A DNA stretch of 64,000 nt, from assembly GCA_963744105.1 (NCBI GenBank), contig CAVUSJ010000006.1, positions 124,001 through 188,000 of the forward strand, given 5' to 3'. The translations under genes and the position numbers were made by a program. The stretch comes from DASUPK01 sp963744105. Lineage in GTDB: Bacteria > Actinomycetota > Thermoleophilia > Solirubrobacterales > 70-9. Below the pieces are notes generated by a model. It made no database searches. It worked only from the letters and a program-made list of their open reading frames with translations, and was not told where the DNA came from. Of the stretch, positions 47,976 to 55,948 are shown piece by piece. Each line of letters opens with the position of its first letter. Within the stretch, counting starts at the first letter, position 1.

Positions 47976-48007
47976 GTGAACGGGAGGCCCTCGGGCCTCC
48001 CGTTCAC
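47976..48007 (+). terminator. Terminator before dxr
   Basis: Perfect 14-base-pair stem GTGAACGGGAGGCC / GGCCTCCCGTTCAC with a CTCG loop, followed by GTTTCAGGCGTTT. It separates the accessory region from dxr, so dxr needs its own promoter in the next 50 bases. Confidence 0.8.
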
Positions 48008-48056
48008 GTTTCAGGCGTTTACGAGCCGTTTGGGGCGACACCTACACTGGGCGGCC

Positions 48057-49202
48057 GTGAAGCGAGTGCTGATACTCGGATCGACGGGGTCGATCGGCAC
48101 CCAGGCGCTCGAGGTGATCGGCGCCTCGGACGACCTGCAGGCTGCCGGGCTCTCGGCCGATTCGAGCTGGGAGCGCGTGCTCGCGCAGGCGCGTGAGCAC
48201 GGCGTGCCGGCAGTGGCGATCGCCGACGACGAGTCCGCGGAGCGCGCGGCGTCGGCGTGGGGAGGGCGCGTCCTGGCGGGCGAGAACGGCATCCGCGAGC
48301 TGATCGCCGAGTCGAAGCCGGACCTCGTGCTGAACGCAGTGGTCGGCGCCGCCGGGCTCGGTCCCTCGATCGTCGCCCTCACGGAGGGAATCGACCTGGC
48401 CCTCGCCAACAAGGAGAGTCTGGTGATCGGCGGGGAGCTCGTGATGGCGCTCGCCGAAGCCACCGACGCGGGCATCCTCCCAGTCGACTCGGAGCACTCG
48501 GCGCTCTACCAGCTGATCAACGCCGAGCCGCCGGGAACCGTCGAGCGGCTCGTGCTGACCGCATCGGGCGGTCCCTTCCGAGGCCGGACCGACCTGTCCG
48601 GCGTCACGCCCGAGGACGCCCTGGCCCACCCGACCTGGGAGATGGGCGGCCGCATCACCATCGACTCCGCCACCCTGATGAACAAGGGCTTCGAGATGAT
48701 CGAGGCGCATCACCTCTTCGGCGTGCCCTACGAGCGGATCGACGTCGTCGTCCACCCGCAGTCGATCGTCCACTCGCTGGTCAACCTGAACGACGGAGCC
48801 TCGCTGGCCCACCTCGGCTATCCCGACATGAAGGTGCCGATCTCCTACGCCCTGCAGTACCCAGAGCGCGCGGACGTCGACGTCCCGACGCTCGCCCTGG
48901 CCGACGTCGGCGAGCTCACCTTCGAGGCGCCCGACACCGAGACCTTCGCCTGTTTGCGCCTGGCGCGCGAGGCGGGGGAGGCCGGTGGAACCGCGCCCTG
49001 CGTGCTGAACGCTGCCGACGAGGTCGCCGTGGAGGCCTTCCTCGACCGCCGGATCCCCTTCACCGGGATCCCCGAGGTGATCGAGCGGACGCTCGAGGCG
49101 CTTCCCGGAGGTCCGGTTCGCCACTTCGAGGAGCTCTTCCAGATGGACGAGGCCGCACGCGAGCACGCCCGGGGCCTGATCGAGGGACTGGCGGTCGCGT
49201 GA
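48057..49202 (+). CDS. dxr: 1-deoxy-D-xylulose 5-phosphate reductoisomerase
   Basis: Second step of the MEP isoprenoid pathway, NADPH-dependent, target of fosmidomycin. The 381-residue protein begins VKRVLILGSTGSIGTQALEV (read with initiator Met). It has LANKESLVIGGEL, the metal and substrate site DSEHSALYQ, ASGGPFRG, and MGGRITIDSATLMNKGFEMI in parts. The GTG at 48057 matches the normal N-terminus; a longer frame would run into the terminator. The rseP start overlaps its stop by four bases. Confidence 0.95.
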   Translation: MKRVLILGSTGSIGTQALEVIGASDDLQAAGLSADSSWERVLAQAREHGVPAVAIADDESAERAASAWGGRVLAGENGIRELIAESKPDLVLNAVVGAAGLGPSIVALTEGIDLALANKESLVIGGELVMALAEATDAGILPVDSEHSALYQLINAEPPGTVERLVLTASGGPFRGRTDLSGVTPEDALAHPTWEMGGRITIDSATLMNKGFEMIEAHHLFGVPYERIDVVVHPQSIVHSLVNLNDGASLAHLGYPDMKVPISYALQYPERADVDVPTLALADVGELTFEAPDTETFACLRLAREAGEAGGTAPCVLNAADEVAVEAFLDRRIPFTGIPEVIERTLEALPGGPVRHFEELFQMDEAAREHARGLIEGLAVA

Positions 49203-50488
49203 GCTGGCTCTTTGTCTTCCTCGGCTTCATCGTGCTGATCGTCCTGCACGAATTCGGGCACTTCGTGGTCGCGAAGATGACGGGCATGCGGGTGGAGCGG
49301 TTCTTCCTCTTCTTCCCGCCGAAGCTGGTCAGCGTCAGGCGCGGTGAGACCGAGTACGGCATCGGGATGATTCCCCTGGGAGGGTTCGTGAAGATCACCG
49401 GGATGAACCCGGAGGAGCTCGAGGCCCAGGACCCCGCACTGATTCCGGACGGGTCGCGCGCGGGCCAACCTGAGTCCGCGACGGCGACGGATCCCGGCCG
49501 CGATACCCCCGAAGGCATCCTGGAGCGGATCGAGTCCGCGGGACAGAGCTCGAGCGAAGAAACCCTTCCACCGGACGTCTTCAAGCGGGCGTACTACAAC
49601 CAGCCGGTCTGGAAGCGAATCGCGGTGATCGCGGCCGGGCCCGCGATGAACCTCCTGATCGCCTTCGTCGTCCTCTTCTTCCTCGCGCTCGGAACGGACA
49701 AGCCGACGACGCTCACCGTCGATTCCATCGAGAAGAACACGCCGGCCGCAAAGGTGCTGAAACCCGGAGACCAGATCGTCTCGATCGACGGACTGAAGCC
49801 GGCGAACGGAGGGAGCAACCCGAGCATCAATCAGCTTGACGACCGCGCCAAGGCGATCCAGGCGCAGGTGAACAAGCACCACTGCGCCGGTGGCCCCACC
49901 GACAAGTGCCAGGCGACCACGCCCGCCACGATCGTCGTGATCCGGGACGGGAAGCAGGTCACGCTGCACGCGACTCCGTTCTACGACGCCAACGCCCCCG
50001 GCCAGAACGGCGGCACGGATCCGCGCTACCGGCTCGGCTTCAGCTTCGGGACGGGCGGCTTCGTGCCCGAAAACCTCTCCGTACCGGCGTCGGCCGGGCG
50101 GGCGGTGAGCACCATGTGGGACGTCACCTCCAGAACCGTTTCCACCTTCGTGCGGCTCTTCGAGCCCGCGGAGCGCAAGCAGGTCTCAGGCGTGGTCGGC
50201 GTCAGCGACGTCGCGCATCAGACGATCGAGCGGAGCGCCCGTGACTCCCTGCTGCTGCTCGCGATTGTCAGCCTCTCGCTCGCGATCATCAACCTCTTCC
50301 CATTCCTGCCCCTCGACGGAGGACACATCTTCTGGAGCCTCGTCGAGAAGGTCCGGGGCAGCCGGGTCCCCTTCAGCGTCATCGAGCGGGCCAGCGCAGT
50401 CGGTTTCCTGCTGATCCTGATGCTGTTCGTAATCGGCCTGACGAACGACATCAATCGGCTGACCGGCCCTGGCTTCAACGTGCGATAG
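49199..50488 (+). CDS. rseP: Site-2 metalloprotease, RseP family
   Basis: Intramembrane zinc protease of 429 residues that cleaves anti-sigma factors or signal-peptide remnants. HEFGH is near residue 17 in the first membrane segment and the second metal motif, FPFLPLDGGH, is near residue 368. A PDZ-like domain with VLKPGDQIVSIDG lies between. Inserted between the N-terminal membrane segment and the next one is a roughly 60-residue hydrophilic, Pro/Ser/Glu-rich stretch. GTG start overlapping dxr. The dxr-rseP pair is conserved. Confidence 0.93.
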   Translation: MSWLFVFLGFIVLIVLHEFGHFVVAKMTGMRVERFFLFFPPKLVSVRRGETEYGIGMIPLGGFVKITGMNPEELEAQDPALIPDGSRAGQPESATATDPGRDTPEGILERIESAGQSSSEETLPPDVFKRAYYNQPVWKRIAVIAAGPAMNLLIAFVVLFFLALGTDKPTTLTVDSIEKNTPAAKVLKPGDQIVSIDGLKPANGGSNPSINQLDDRAKAIQAQVNKHHCAGGPTDKCQATTPATIVVIRDGKQVTLHATPFYDANAPGQNGGTDPRYRLGFSFGTGGFVPENLSVPASAGRAVSTMWDVTSRTVSTFVRLFEPAERKQVSGVVGVSDVAHQTIERSARDSLLLLAIVSLSLAIINLFPFLPLDGGHIFWSLVEKVRGSRVPFSVIERASAVGFLLILMLFVIGLTNDINRLTGPGFNVR

Positions 50489-50548
50489 CGCTCGGACCTG
50501 CTGGTGTAGCGTTTCCCACAGTTCCACCCGAGGAGAGGAGAGCTGCCC

Positions 50549-52363
50549 GTGGAGGTCACGACTTCAGAGCGCCAGGCGAGCGGCGGCGAGGCGCCGCAGC
50601 TGCCTGCCGAGAACCTCGTCAAGGCGTTCTACGACGTCGTCAGCCGGCTCGGCGACGACATGGCCATCCGCGACGAGGCCCGTGAGAAGGAACTGAGCTG
50701 GAACGAGCTCCGCGAGCTCATGCACAAGATCGCCGGCGGGCTCGCCAAGCTCGGCGTGAAGAAGGGGGACACCGTCGCGATCATGCTGGGCAACCGCTGG
50801 GAATTCATCCCCTGCGACCTCGCGGCCGTGTCCCTCGGCGCGATTCCGTATTCGATCTACCAGACCTATGCGCCCGGGCAGATCCAGTACCTGCTTTCGG
50901 ACGCCGAGAGCCGGGTGGTCATCACCGAGCAGGCCTACCTGGACAACGTCAACGAGGCCCGGGAGGAACTGCCGAACCTCGAGCACGTGATCGTCGTGGA
51001 CGGCGAGGGCGGAGACCACACGCTCGACGAGCTCGTCGAGATGGATCCTGACTTCGATCCCGCCGAATCCGTTGAGCAGGTCGGCCCGGACGACCTGCTG
51101 ACGCTGATCTACACGTCCGGAACCACCGGGCCGCCCAAGGGCGTTCAGCTCACCCACCGCAACCTCCTCTTCGCCGTCGCGACCGCGGACGAGCTGATCG
51201 AGCTCCCGGAGCGGGGCGGCAAGGTGATCTCGTGGCTGCCGGCCGCCCACGTCGCCGAGCGCAACGCCCACTACTACCTGCCGGTTACCAAGGGCGTCTC
51301 CGTCATGGTCTGCGCCGATCCTCGCCGGATCGCCGAGTTCCTCCCGAAGGTGAGGCCGACCTGGTTCTTCGCCGTCCCTCGGATCTTCGAGAAGCTCAAG
51401 GCCGGACTCGAGGCGATGCTCGCCGGGCTGCCCGACGAGCAGCGCATTCCGGCCCAGAAGGGCCTCGAGGCCTCTCTCCAGAAGGTCCGCCTCGAGCAGG
51501 CCGGGGAGGAGGTCCCCGCCGAGATCGCCGAGGCGGCAGCCCAGGCCGACGAGCAGATGTTCCGCCATCTGCGCAAGCAGCTCGGCCTCGATGAGGCGCT
51601 GGCCGTCAACGCGGGCGCCGCGCCGACGCCGCTCGAGGTGCTCGAGTTCTTCCACGCGATCGGGATCCCGATCGGCGAGCTCTGGGGCATGTCGGAAACC
51701 TGCGGGCTCGGCACCATCAACCCGCCGGACCGGATCAAGCTGGGAACAGTCGGGCCACCGACTCCGGGCGTCGAGATCAGGCTCGATGACGACGGCGAGG
51801 TGCTGGTCAAGGCCGACTGCGTCATGCCCGGCTATCGCAAGCTGCCCGAGAAGAACGAAGAGGCGTTCACCGAGGACGGCTGGCTGCGGACCGGCGACAT
51901 CGGCGAGATCGACGAGGACGGCTACCTCAAGATCGTCGACCGCAAGAAGGAGCTGATCATCAACGCCGGCGGCAAGAACATGTCGCCGGCCAACATCGAG
52001 GCCCACCTGAAGACGGCGAGCCCCTTGATCGGCCAGGCGGTGGCGATCGGCGACGGGCGCCCGTACAACGTGGCTCTGATCGTGCTCGACCCGGATTTCG
52101 GTCCCGTCTGGGCATCCCAGAACGGGCTCGAGGGCAAGTCGCTCGAGGAGCTGGCCGGGGAGGAGAAGGCCCGCGAGGCGGTCCAGGCGGCAGTCGACCA
52201 GGCGAACCAGAAGATGGCCCGCGTGGAGCAGATCAAGAAGTTCACGATCCTGCCAGAGCCCTGGGAGCCGGGTGGCGACGAGCTCACTCCCACGATGAAG
52301 CTGAAGCGCAAGCCCATCGACGAGAAGTACGCCGAGGAGATCGAGGCGCTCTACTCGGACTAG
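50549..52363 (+). CDS. Long-chain acyl-CoA synthetase (AMP-binding)
   Basis: A 604-residue FadD15/FAA1-type enzyme that activates fatty acids through acyl-adenylates. The P-loop-like LIYTSGTTGPPKGVQLTHRN is near residue 190; GELWGMSETCGLGTINPP near 378, DGWLRTGDIGEIDEDG near 448, and KELIINAGGKNMSPANIE near 468 are the A5, A7/A8 and linker motifs. GAGGAGAGGAGAG precedes the GTG start. It lies between rseP and ispG, which are normally adjacent, so it was inserted into the cluster. The next gene starts six bases after it. Confidence 0.92.
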   Translation: MEVTTSERQASGGEAPQLPAENLVKAFYDVVSRLGDDMAIRDEAREKELSWNELRELMHKIAGGLAKLGVKKGDTVAIMLGNRWEFIPCDLAAVSLGAIPYSIYQTYAPGQIQYLLSDAESRVVITEQAYLDNVNEAREELPNLEHVIVVDGEGGDHTLDELVEMDPDFDPAESVEQVGPDDLLTLIYTSGTTGPPKGVQLTHRNLLFAVATADELIELPERGGKVISWLPAAHVAERNAHYYLPVTKGVSVMVCADPRRIAEFLPKVRPTWFFAVPRIFEKLKAGLEAMLAGLPDEQRIPAQKGLEASLQKVRLEQAGEEVPAEIAEAAAQADEQMFRHLRKQLGLDEALAVNAGAAPTPLEVLEFFHAIGIPIGELWGMSETCGLGTINPPDRIKLGTVGPPTPGVEIRLDDDGEVLVKADCVMPGYRKLPEKNEEAFTEDGWLRTGDIGEIDEDGYLKIVDRKKELIINAGGKNMSPANIEAHLKTASPLIGQAVAIGDGRPYNVALIVLDPDFGPVWASQNGLEGKSLEELAGEEKAREAVQAAVDQANQKMARVEQIKKFTILPEPWEPGGDELTPTMKLKRKPIDEKYAEEIEALYSD

Positions 52364-52369
52364 GCGGCT

Positions 52370-53317
52370 TTGGAGGGCCAATCGGACAGGCGTGGCGCCC
52401 GCCGCCAGGCGGAGCGCCAGCGAAGGGTGCGCAGAAGGCGGCGCAACCTCCTTGCGGTGGTCGCCGTGGTCGCCCTGGGCGCGGGGGTGGCCGTCGGGGC
52501 CTCGCACGGCGGCGGCGGAAGCGGTGGCTCCGGCGCCGGCACCTCAAAGGCGGACGGGAAGAAGGGCGCGGCTGGGGGCCCCAAGCTCAAGCCGGGCGGC
52601 CTCGGACCGCCACCGGCCCAAACGAAGCTCGTCCGGTTCCAGGGTCCGGTCCCGGTGCTGATGTACCACGTGATCGCATCCGCGCCCTCGAGTGCGCAGC
52701 TGCCCGAGCTCTACGTCGATCCGAAGACCTTCGACAAGCAGATGGAGTGGCTGAGGGGCCAGGGCTACCAGGGCGTCAGCCTGAATCAGGTCTACGACGC
52801 GTGGTTCAAGGGCGCCGACCTGCCGGAGAAGCCCGTGGTGGTTTCGTTCGACGACGGCTACCGCAGCCAGTACGTCTACGCGCGCCCCGAGCTCCGCAAG
52901 CTCGGCTGGCCGGGCGTGCTCAGCGCCATCGCAGGGCGGATAGGGCAGCCCGGGGCCGAGCTCAGCGACGCGATGGTCCGGAACCTGATCGACAACGGCT
53001 GGGAGCTCGACTCCCACACGATCAACCACGTCGACGTCTCTCAGGCGAGCGGAGCACAGCTTCAGGACGAGGTCGCCGGCTCGCGCAAGATGCTCCAGCA
53101 GCGCTTCCACCAGCCTGTGAACTTCTTCTGCTACCCGTCCGGCCGCTACGACGACCAGGCGATCCAGGCCGTCCGCGACGCCGGATACCTGGGCGCGACG
53201 ACGACGGACGAGGGGCTCGCCTCGAAGAGCGAGATGTTCACCCTGAAGCGGGTCAGGGTGGACGGCTCGGATGGGGTGGGGGGCCTCGAGCAGAAGCTCA
53301 GGCAGGCAGGCGCGTAG
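52370..53317 (+). CDS. Membrane-anchored polysaccharide deacetylase
   Basis: NodB-homology carbohydrate esterase of 315 residues. A basic N-terminus (RRVRRRRRNLLAVVAVVALG) forms a signal anchor, then a Gly/Ser/Lys linker. The catalytic domain has VVVSFDDGYRSQY with the Asp pair near residue 162, WELDSHTINHVD with the His pair near 223, and NFFCYPSGRYD with the third motif. It may deacetylate peptidoglycan or another surface glycan; substrate is not determinable. TTG start. Probably one transcript with the acyl-CoA synthetase. Confidence 0.88.
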   Translation: MEGQSDRRGARRQAERQRRVRRRRRNLLAVVAVVALGAGVAVGASHGGGGSGGSGAGTSKADGKKGAAGGPKLKPGGLGPPPAQTKLVRFQGPVPVLMYHVIASAPSSAQLPELYVDPKTFDKQMEWLRGQGYQGVSLNQVYDAWFKGADLPEKPVVVSFDDGYRSQYVYARPELRKLGWPGVLSAIAGRIGQPGAELSDAMVRNLIDNGWELDSHTINHVDVSQASGAQLQDEVAGSRKMLQQRFHQPVNFFCYPSGRYDDQAIQAVRDAGYLGATTTDEGLASKSEMFTLKRVRVDGSDGVGGLEQKLRQAGA

Positions 53318-54090
53318 CTAGCGCCGCTTCTTGCACTTCTTGGCGGAGACAGCCCGCTTCTTCGCCTTCTTGCACTTCTTCTTTTTCGGCGCTGCCGGCG
53401 CGGTCGGCGCGGGTGCGGTGGGGCCACCGCCTCCGGTCGGCGCGCAAGGGGTCTCCGTAGGGGTGACGGAGTTGGGACGCGGGTTCTGAGTGGCCGCCTG
53501 GAAGTCGGCCGCGCTGTCGTTCGTGTCGTCCGAGGACTCGAGCAGCGTCGGGCAACCGGCTGCGATCGAGCGGCGCAGGGCCATCCCGGACGTCAGGGCG
53601 GGCGCGGGGTTCCCGGTGCTGCCGGAGGTCCCGTACAGCCCGGTGAGCGTGGAGCTCGCGGTGAAGTTCCCCCAGGAGATGCAGTCGTTCGACCCGAGCT
53701 CGCCCTGATAGCAGACGGCGCCCCCGCCCTTGATCTGATCGAGGTTCAGGTTGTCCACGGTGAAGTCCTTGCTTCCACTGGGCACCCCGTATCTCCAAAG
53801 ACCACGGTGTCCTGGCTGTCCCCGTGCGCGACATCCGTGAAGGGCGAGAGAGTCGTGATCGGCGAGCAGTCGGGGTCGCAGACCTTGAGCGCCGCCCCGC
53901 CGCTCAGGAAGTTCTGAAACGGGGCGAACATCTGGACCTCGACGTAGCTGTCGTCCTGCATATCGGTCCCCGGTGAGATCTCCCGGATCTTCATGAAATG
54001 GAAGGTCGCGCTGGCGCTCGACGCGCCCAGGAGGAACACGACAGATGCCGCGACCAACCCACCCGCGAACGCCCTCGTCCGTCTCCTCAC
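53318..54090 (-). pseudogene. Frameshifted secreted protein with Lys/Cys-rich tail
   Basis: Two frames together encode one protein homologous to the neighbour at 54241-54990. The first starts at 54090 (GTG) with a signal peptide and ASATFHFMKIREISPGTDMQ, running to VVFGDTG. The second continues from SGSKDFTVDNLNLDQIKGGG to a tail ending AKKRAVSAKKCKKRR. The join is a run of four C on the plus strand at 53785-53788; one extra base there would restore a single reading frame. So it is a one-base frameshift: sequencing error, recent mutation or slippage. The fold resembles lamin-tail-type beta domains (DSYVEVQMFAPFQNFL). Confidence 0.7.
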
Positions 54091-54135
54091 ACCCCTTGCT
54101 ACGGACGAGGGCCGAAAAGGGATTTGCCTGAAGCG

Positions 54136-54240
54136 CTACTTCTTGCCGATGACGATCGGGGCGATCGTCCCGGGATCGTCCGTCGTACCAGCCGCCAGCC
54201 TCAGCTTCAACACCCTGCCCTCTCCGGGTCCGTGCTCAGA
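54136..54240 (-). pseudogene. PASTA-domain C-terminal scrap
   Basis: Directly after the TGA of the next gene, the same frame continues and reads GRVLKLRLAAGTTDDPGTIA then PIVIGKK and stop. It closely resembles the end of the protein at 55069-55824 (GKVLKQKVAPGTTAAPGTVV, then PIVIGQK), which is the second half of a PASTA domain. So a PASTA end has been left between two genes that now carry Lys-rich tails. Confidence 0.6.
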
Positions 54241-54990
54241 TCAGTGGTGCTTCTTCTTCTTGCACTTCTTCTTCTTGGCGGAGTAGGCGCCGGTCTTCTT
54301 CTTCTTATGCTTCTTGCACTTCTTCTTCGCCGCGTTATTCGCGGGCGGGCATGGGACATCGGTCGGCGTCTGTGAGTTCGAACGCGCCGTCCGAGTGGTG
54401 ACCGCGAAGTCAGCGGCACTGTTGTTCGTATCGTCAGCCGGATCGAGTGCCGTAGCGCATCCGCGTGTAATAGATCGTGTCAACGACGTGTTGTTCGGGA
54501 ACCCGGTCGGATTGTTGAGCGCCGGGGTACCCGTCGGCGAAAGCGCGGGGAGGGGCGGCGCCGGGAATTGGCCCCAACTCACACAGTCCAAAGCTGCGGT
54601 GGCCGTGGGCGGGAACTGATCCTCGTAGCAGGCGTAGCCGTTGGTGTTATCGACGTTGAGGGTGGAATTGACGACGTCGGCGCCGGTCGTCGATGCGTCG
54701 TGCGCAATGAGAATGGACGCCTGGTTCGCACCGTTTGAGACATCCGAAGGAATCGTCACATAGTCGAGTAGTCCACCGCCACCGTCATACATCGCGATGT
54801 ACTTGTTCGCGACGAAGTTCTGGCCGGCCGCGTACGCCTGAAGCTCGACATAGTCACCGTTGCCGCCACTGCCTTCATGGACCTGCCGGATCATGTTCTC
54901 GTGGAATGTGGCGGCTGCGCTGGCCGCAAACAGCCCGGCGAGTGCACCGGTGAGCAGTCCTGCGAAGACGCTTCGCTTCAGACGGTTCAT
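54241..54990 (-). CDS. Secreted lamin-tail-like protein with extreme Lys-rich tail
   Basis: A 249-residue exported protein. The signal peptide is about residues 1-28 (MNRLKRSVFAGLLTGALAGL..ASAAA). The ectodomain begins ATFHENMIRQVHEGSGGNGD and continues YVELQAYAAGQNFVANKY, a pattern I associate with lamin-tail-like beta domains. ACYEDQF, LDCVSWG and RGCATAL hold Cys residues that recur in the frameshifted neighbour. The last about 35 residues contain Lys runs with spaced Cys and end KKKKCKKKKHH. The inner ATG at 54990 gives a standard signal peptide. It is a tandem paralog of 53318-54090. Function unknown. Confidence 0.75.
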   Translation of the reverse strand: MNRLKRSVFAGLLTGALAGLFAASAAATFHENMIRQVHEGSGGNGDYVELQAYAAGQNFVANKYIAMYDGGGGLLDYVTIPSDVSNGANQASILIAHDASTTGADVVNSTLNVDNTNGYACYEDQFPPTATAALDCVSWGQFPAPPLPALSPTGTPALNNPTGFPNNTSLTRSITRGCATALDPADDTNNSAADFAVTTRTARSNSQTPTDVPCPPANNAAKKKCKKHKKKKTGAYSAKKKKCKKKKHH

Positions 54991-55068
54991 GACTCTCCCC
55001 TCAGGTTGTTCCCTCACCTGGAGTCGCGATCATCCCAGACGGGCACCAACGGCGCAACAGCGCCGAGG

Positions 55069-55824
55069 CTATTTCTGCCCGATCACGATCGGGACGACCG
55101 TCCCGGGCGCAGCGGTGGTCCCGGGCGCGACCTTCTGCTTCAGAACCTTGCCTCGGAACTTCTTCTTGTGGGTCACCTTCTTCTTCACCTTGACGCCGCA
55201 GTCGCCGTTGGTGAGCGCCGTCTTCGCGTTGACCTTCTTCTGCTTGTGAACGTTCGGCACGTTGCAGAACTTGACGGTCGCCTGCAGGAGCAACTCGTGC
55301 AGGCCACCGAAGTTGATGAACGTGGCGGACGTTCCGTCAGGGAAGGTCGGCGCGTACTCGATCACGTCGGAGTTGTTAGTCGTGGTGAACTGCGGCACCT
55401 CGTGCCCCGAGGGACCAGCCGAGATTCCGATGGCATCTCCCTGCTTGATGGGCAGGGACGTCGCGAAGTGGTAGGTGACGTCACTTGCTGTCGGCGTGGG
55501 CGGCGAGAGCGCGCTGGCGCCGGTGCTCGTGTACGAGAGCCCACCATTGGGATGCAGAATGCGCAATCCATAGACGGCCCCGGCATCGTTGGTGCTCCGC
55601 ACCGACCAGCTGGTCACGGTGCCGTTCGCAGGGGACAGGAATGGGAAGGTCGAGAGCCCGCTCGATGCCCCCGCCTGCACTGAGATGAGGTCCGACCCGA
55701 AGGAAGGAGTGCTCGGATGGGACAGCGTGCTCCCGATCGTTGCGGTGTCGGCTGAGGCCGTGGCGGGCAACGCGAACGCGGCCGTGACGCCAACGGCAAG
55801 TGCGATACGAGTCAGGCGGTCCAT
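55069..55824 (-). CDS. Secreted beta-sandwich protein with C-terminal PASTA domain
   Basis: A 251-residue exported protein. The signal peptide is MDRLTRIALAVGVTAAFALP plus ATASA. The ectodomain (about residues 27-185) matches the secreted protein at 35250-35960. Residues about 187-251 form a PASTA-like domain: CNVPNVHKQKKVNAKTALTN, a Cys-containing turn, a Lys-rich strand, then GKVLKQKVAPGTTAAPGTVV and the end PIVIGQK. PASTA domains bind muropeptides or beta-lactams, so this may hold the protein to the wall; that is inference. It is divergent from ispG. Confidence 0.78.
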   Translation of the reverse strand: MDRLTRIALAVGVTAAFALPATASADTATIGSTLSHPSTPSFGSDLISVQAGASSGLSTFPFLSPANGTVTSWSVRSTNDAGAVYGLRILHPNGGLSYTSTGASALSPPTPTASDVTYHFATSLPIKQGDAIGISAGPSGHEVPQFTTTNNSDVIEYAPTFPDGTSATFINFGGLHELLLQATVKFCNVPNVHKQKKVNAKTALTNGDCGVKVKKKVTHKKKFRGKVLKQKVAPGTTAAPGTVVPIVIGQK

Positions 55825-55948
55825 GAATCTCCCCTCGAAGTCGTTCCCTCTCCTAGAAGGGCGATCTTCTCAGATCCCACGGAGAGAGGCAACGTGGGGA
55901 CTTACGGGCCGTCAACGGCCGAAACGGCCCCACGGCTACGCTGTGCCC

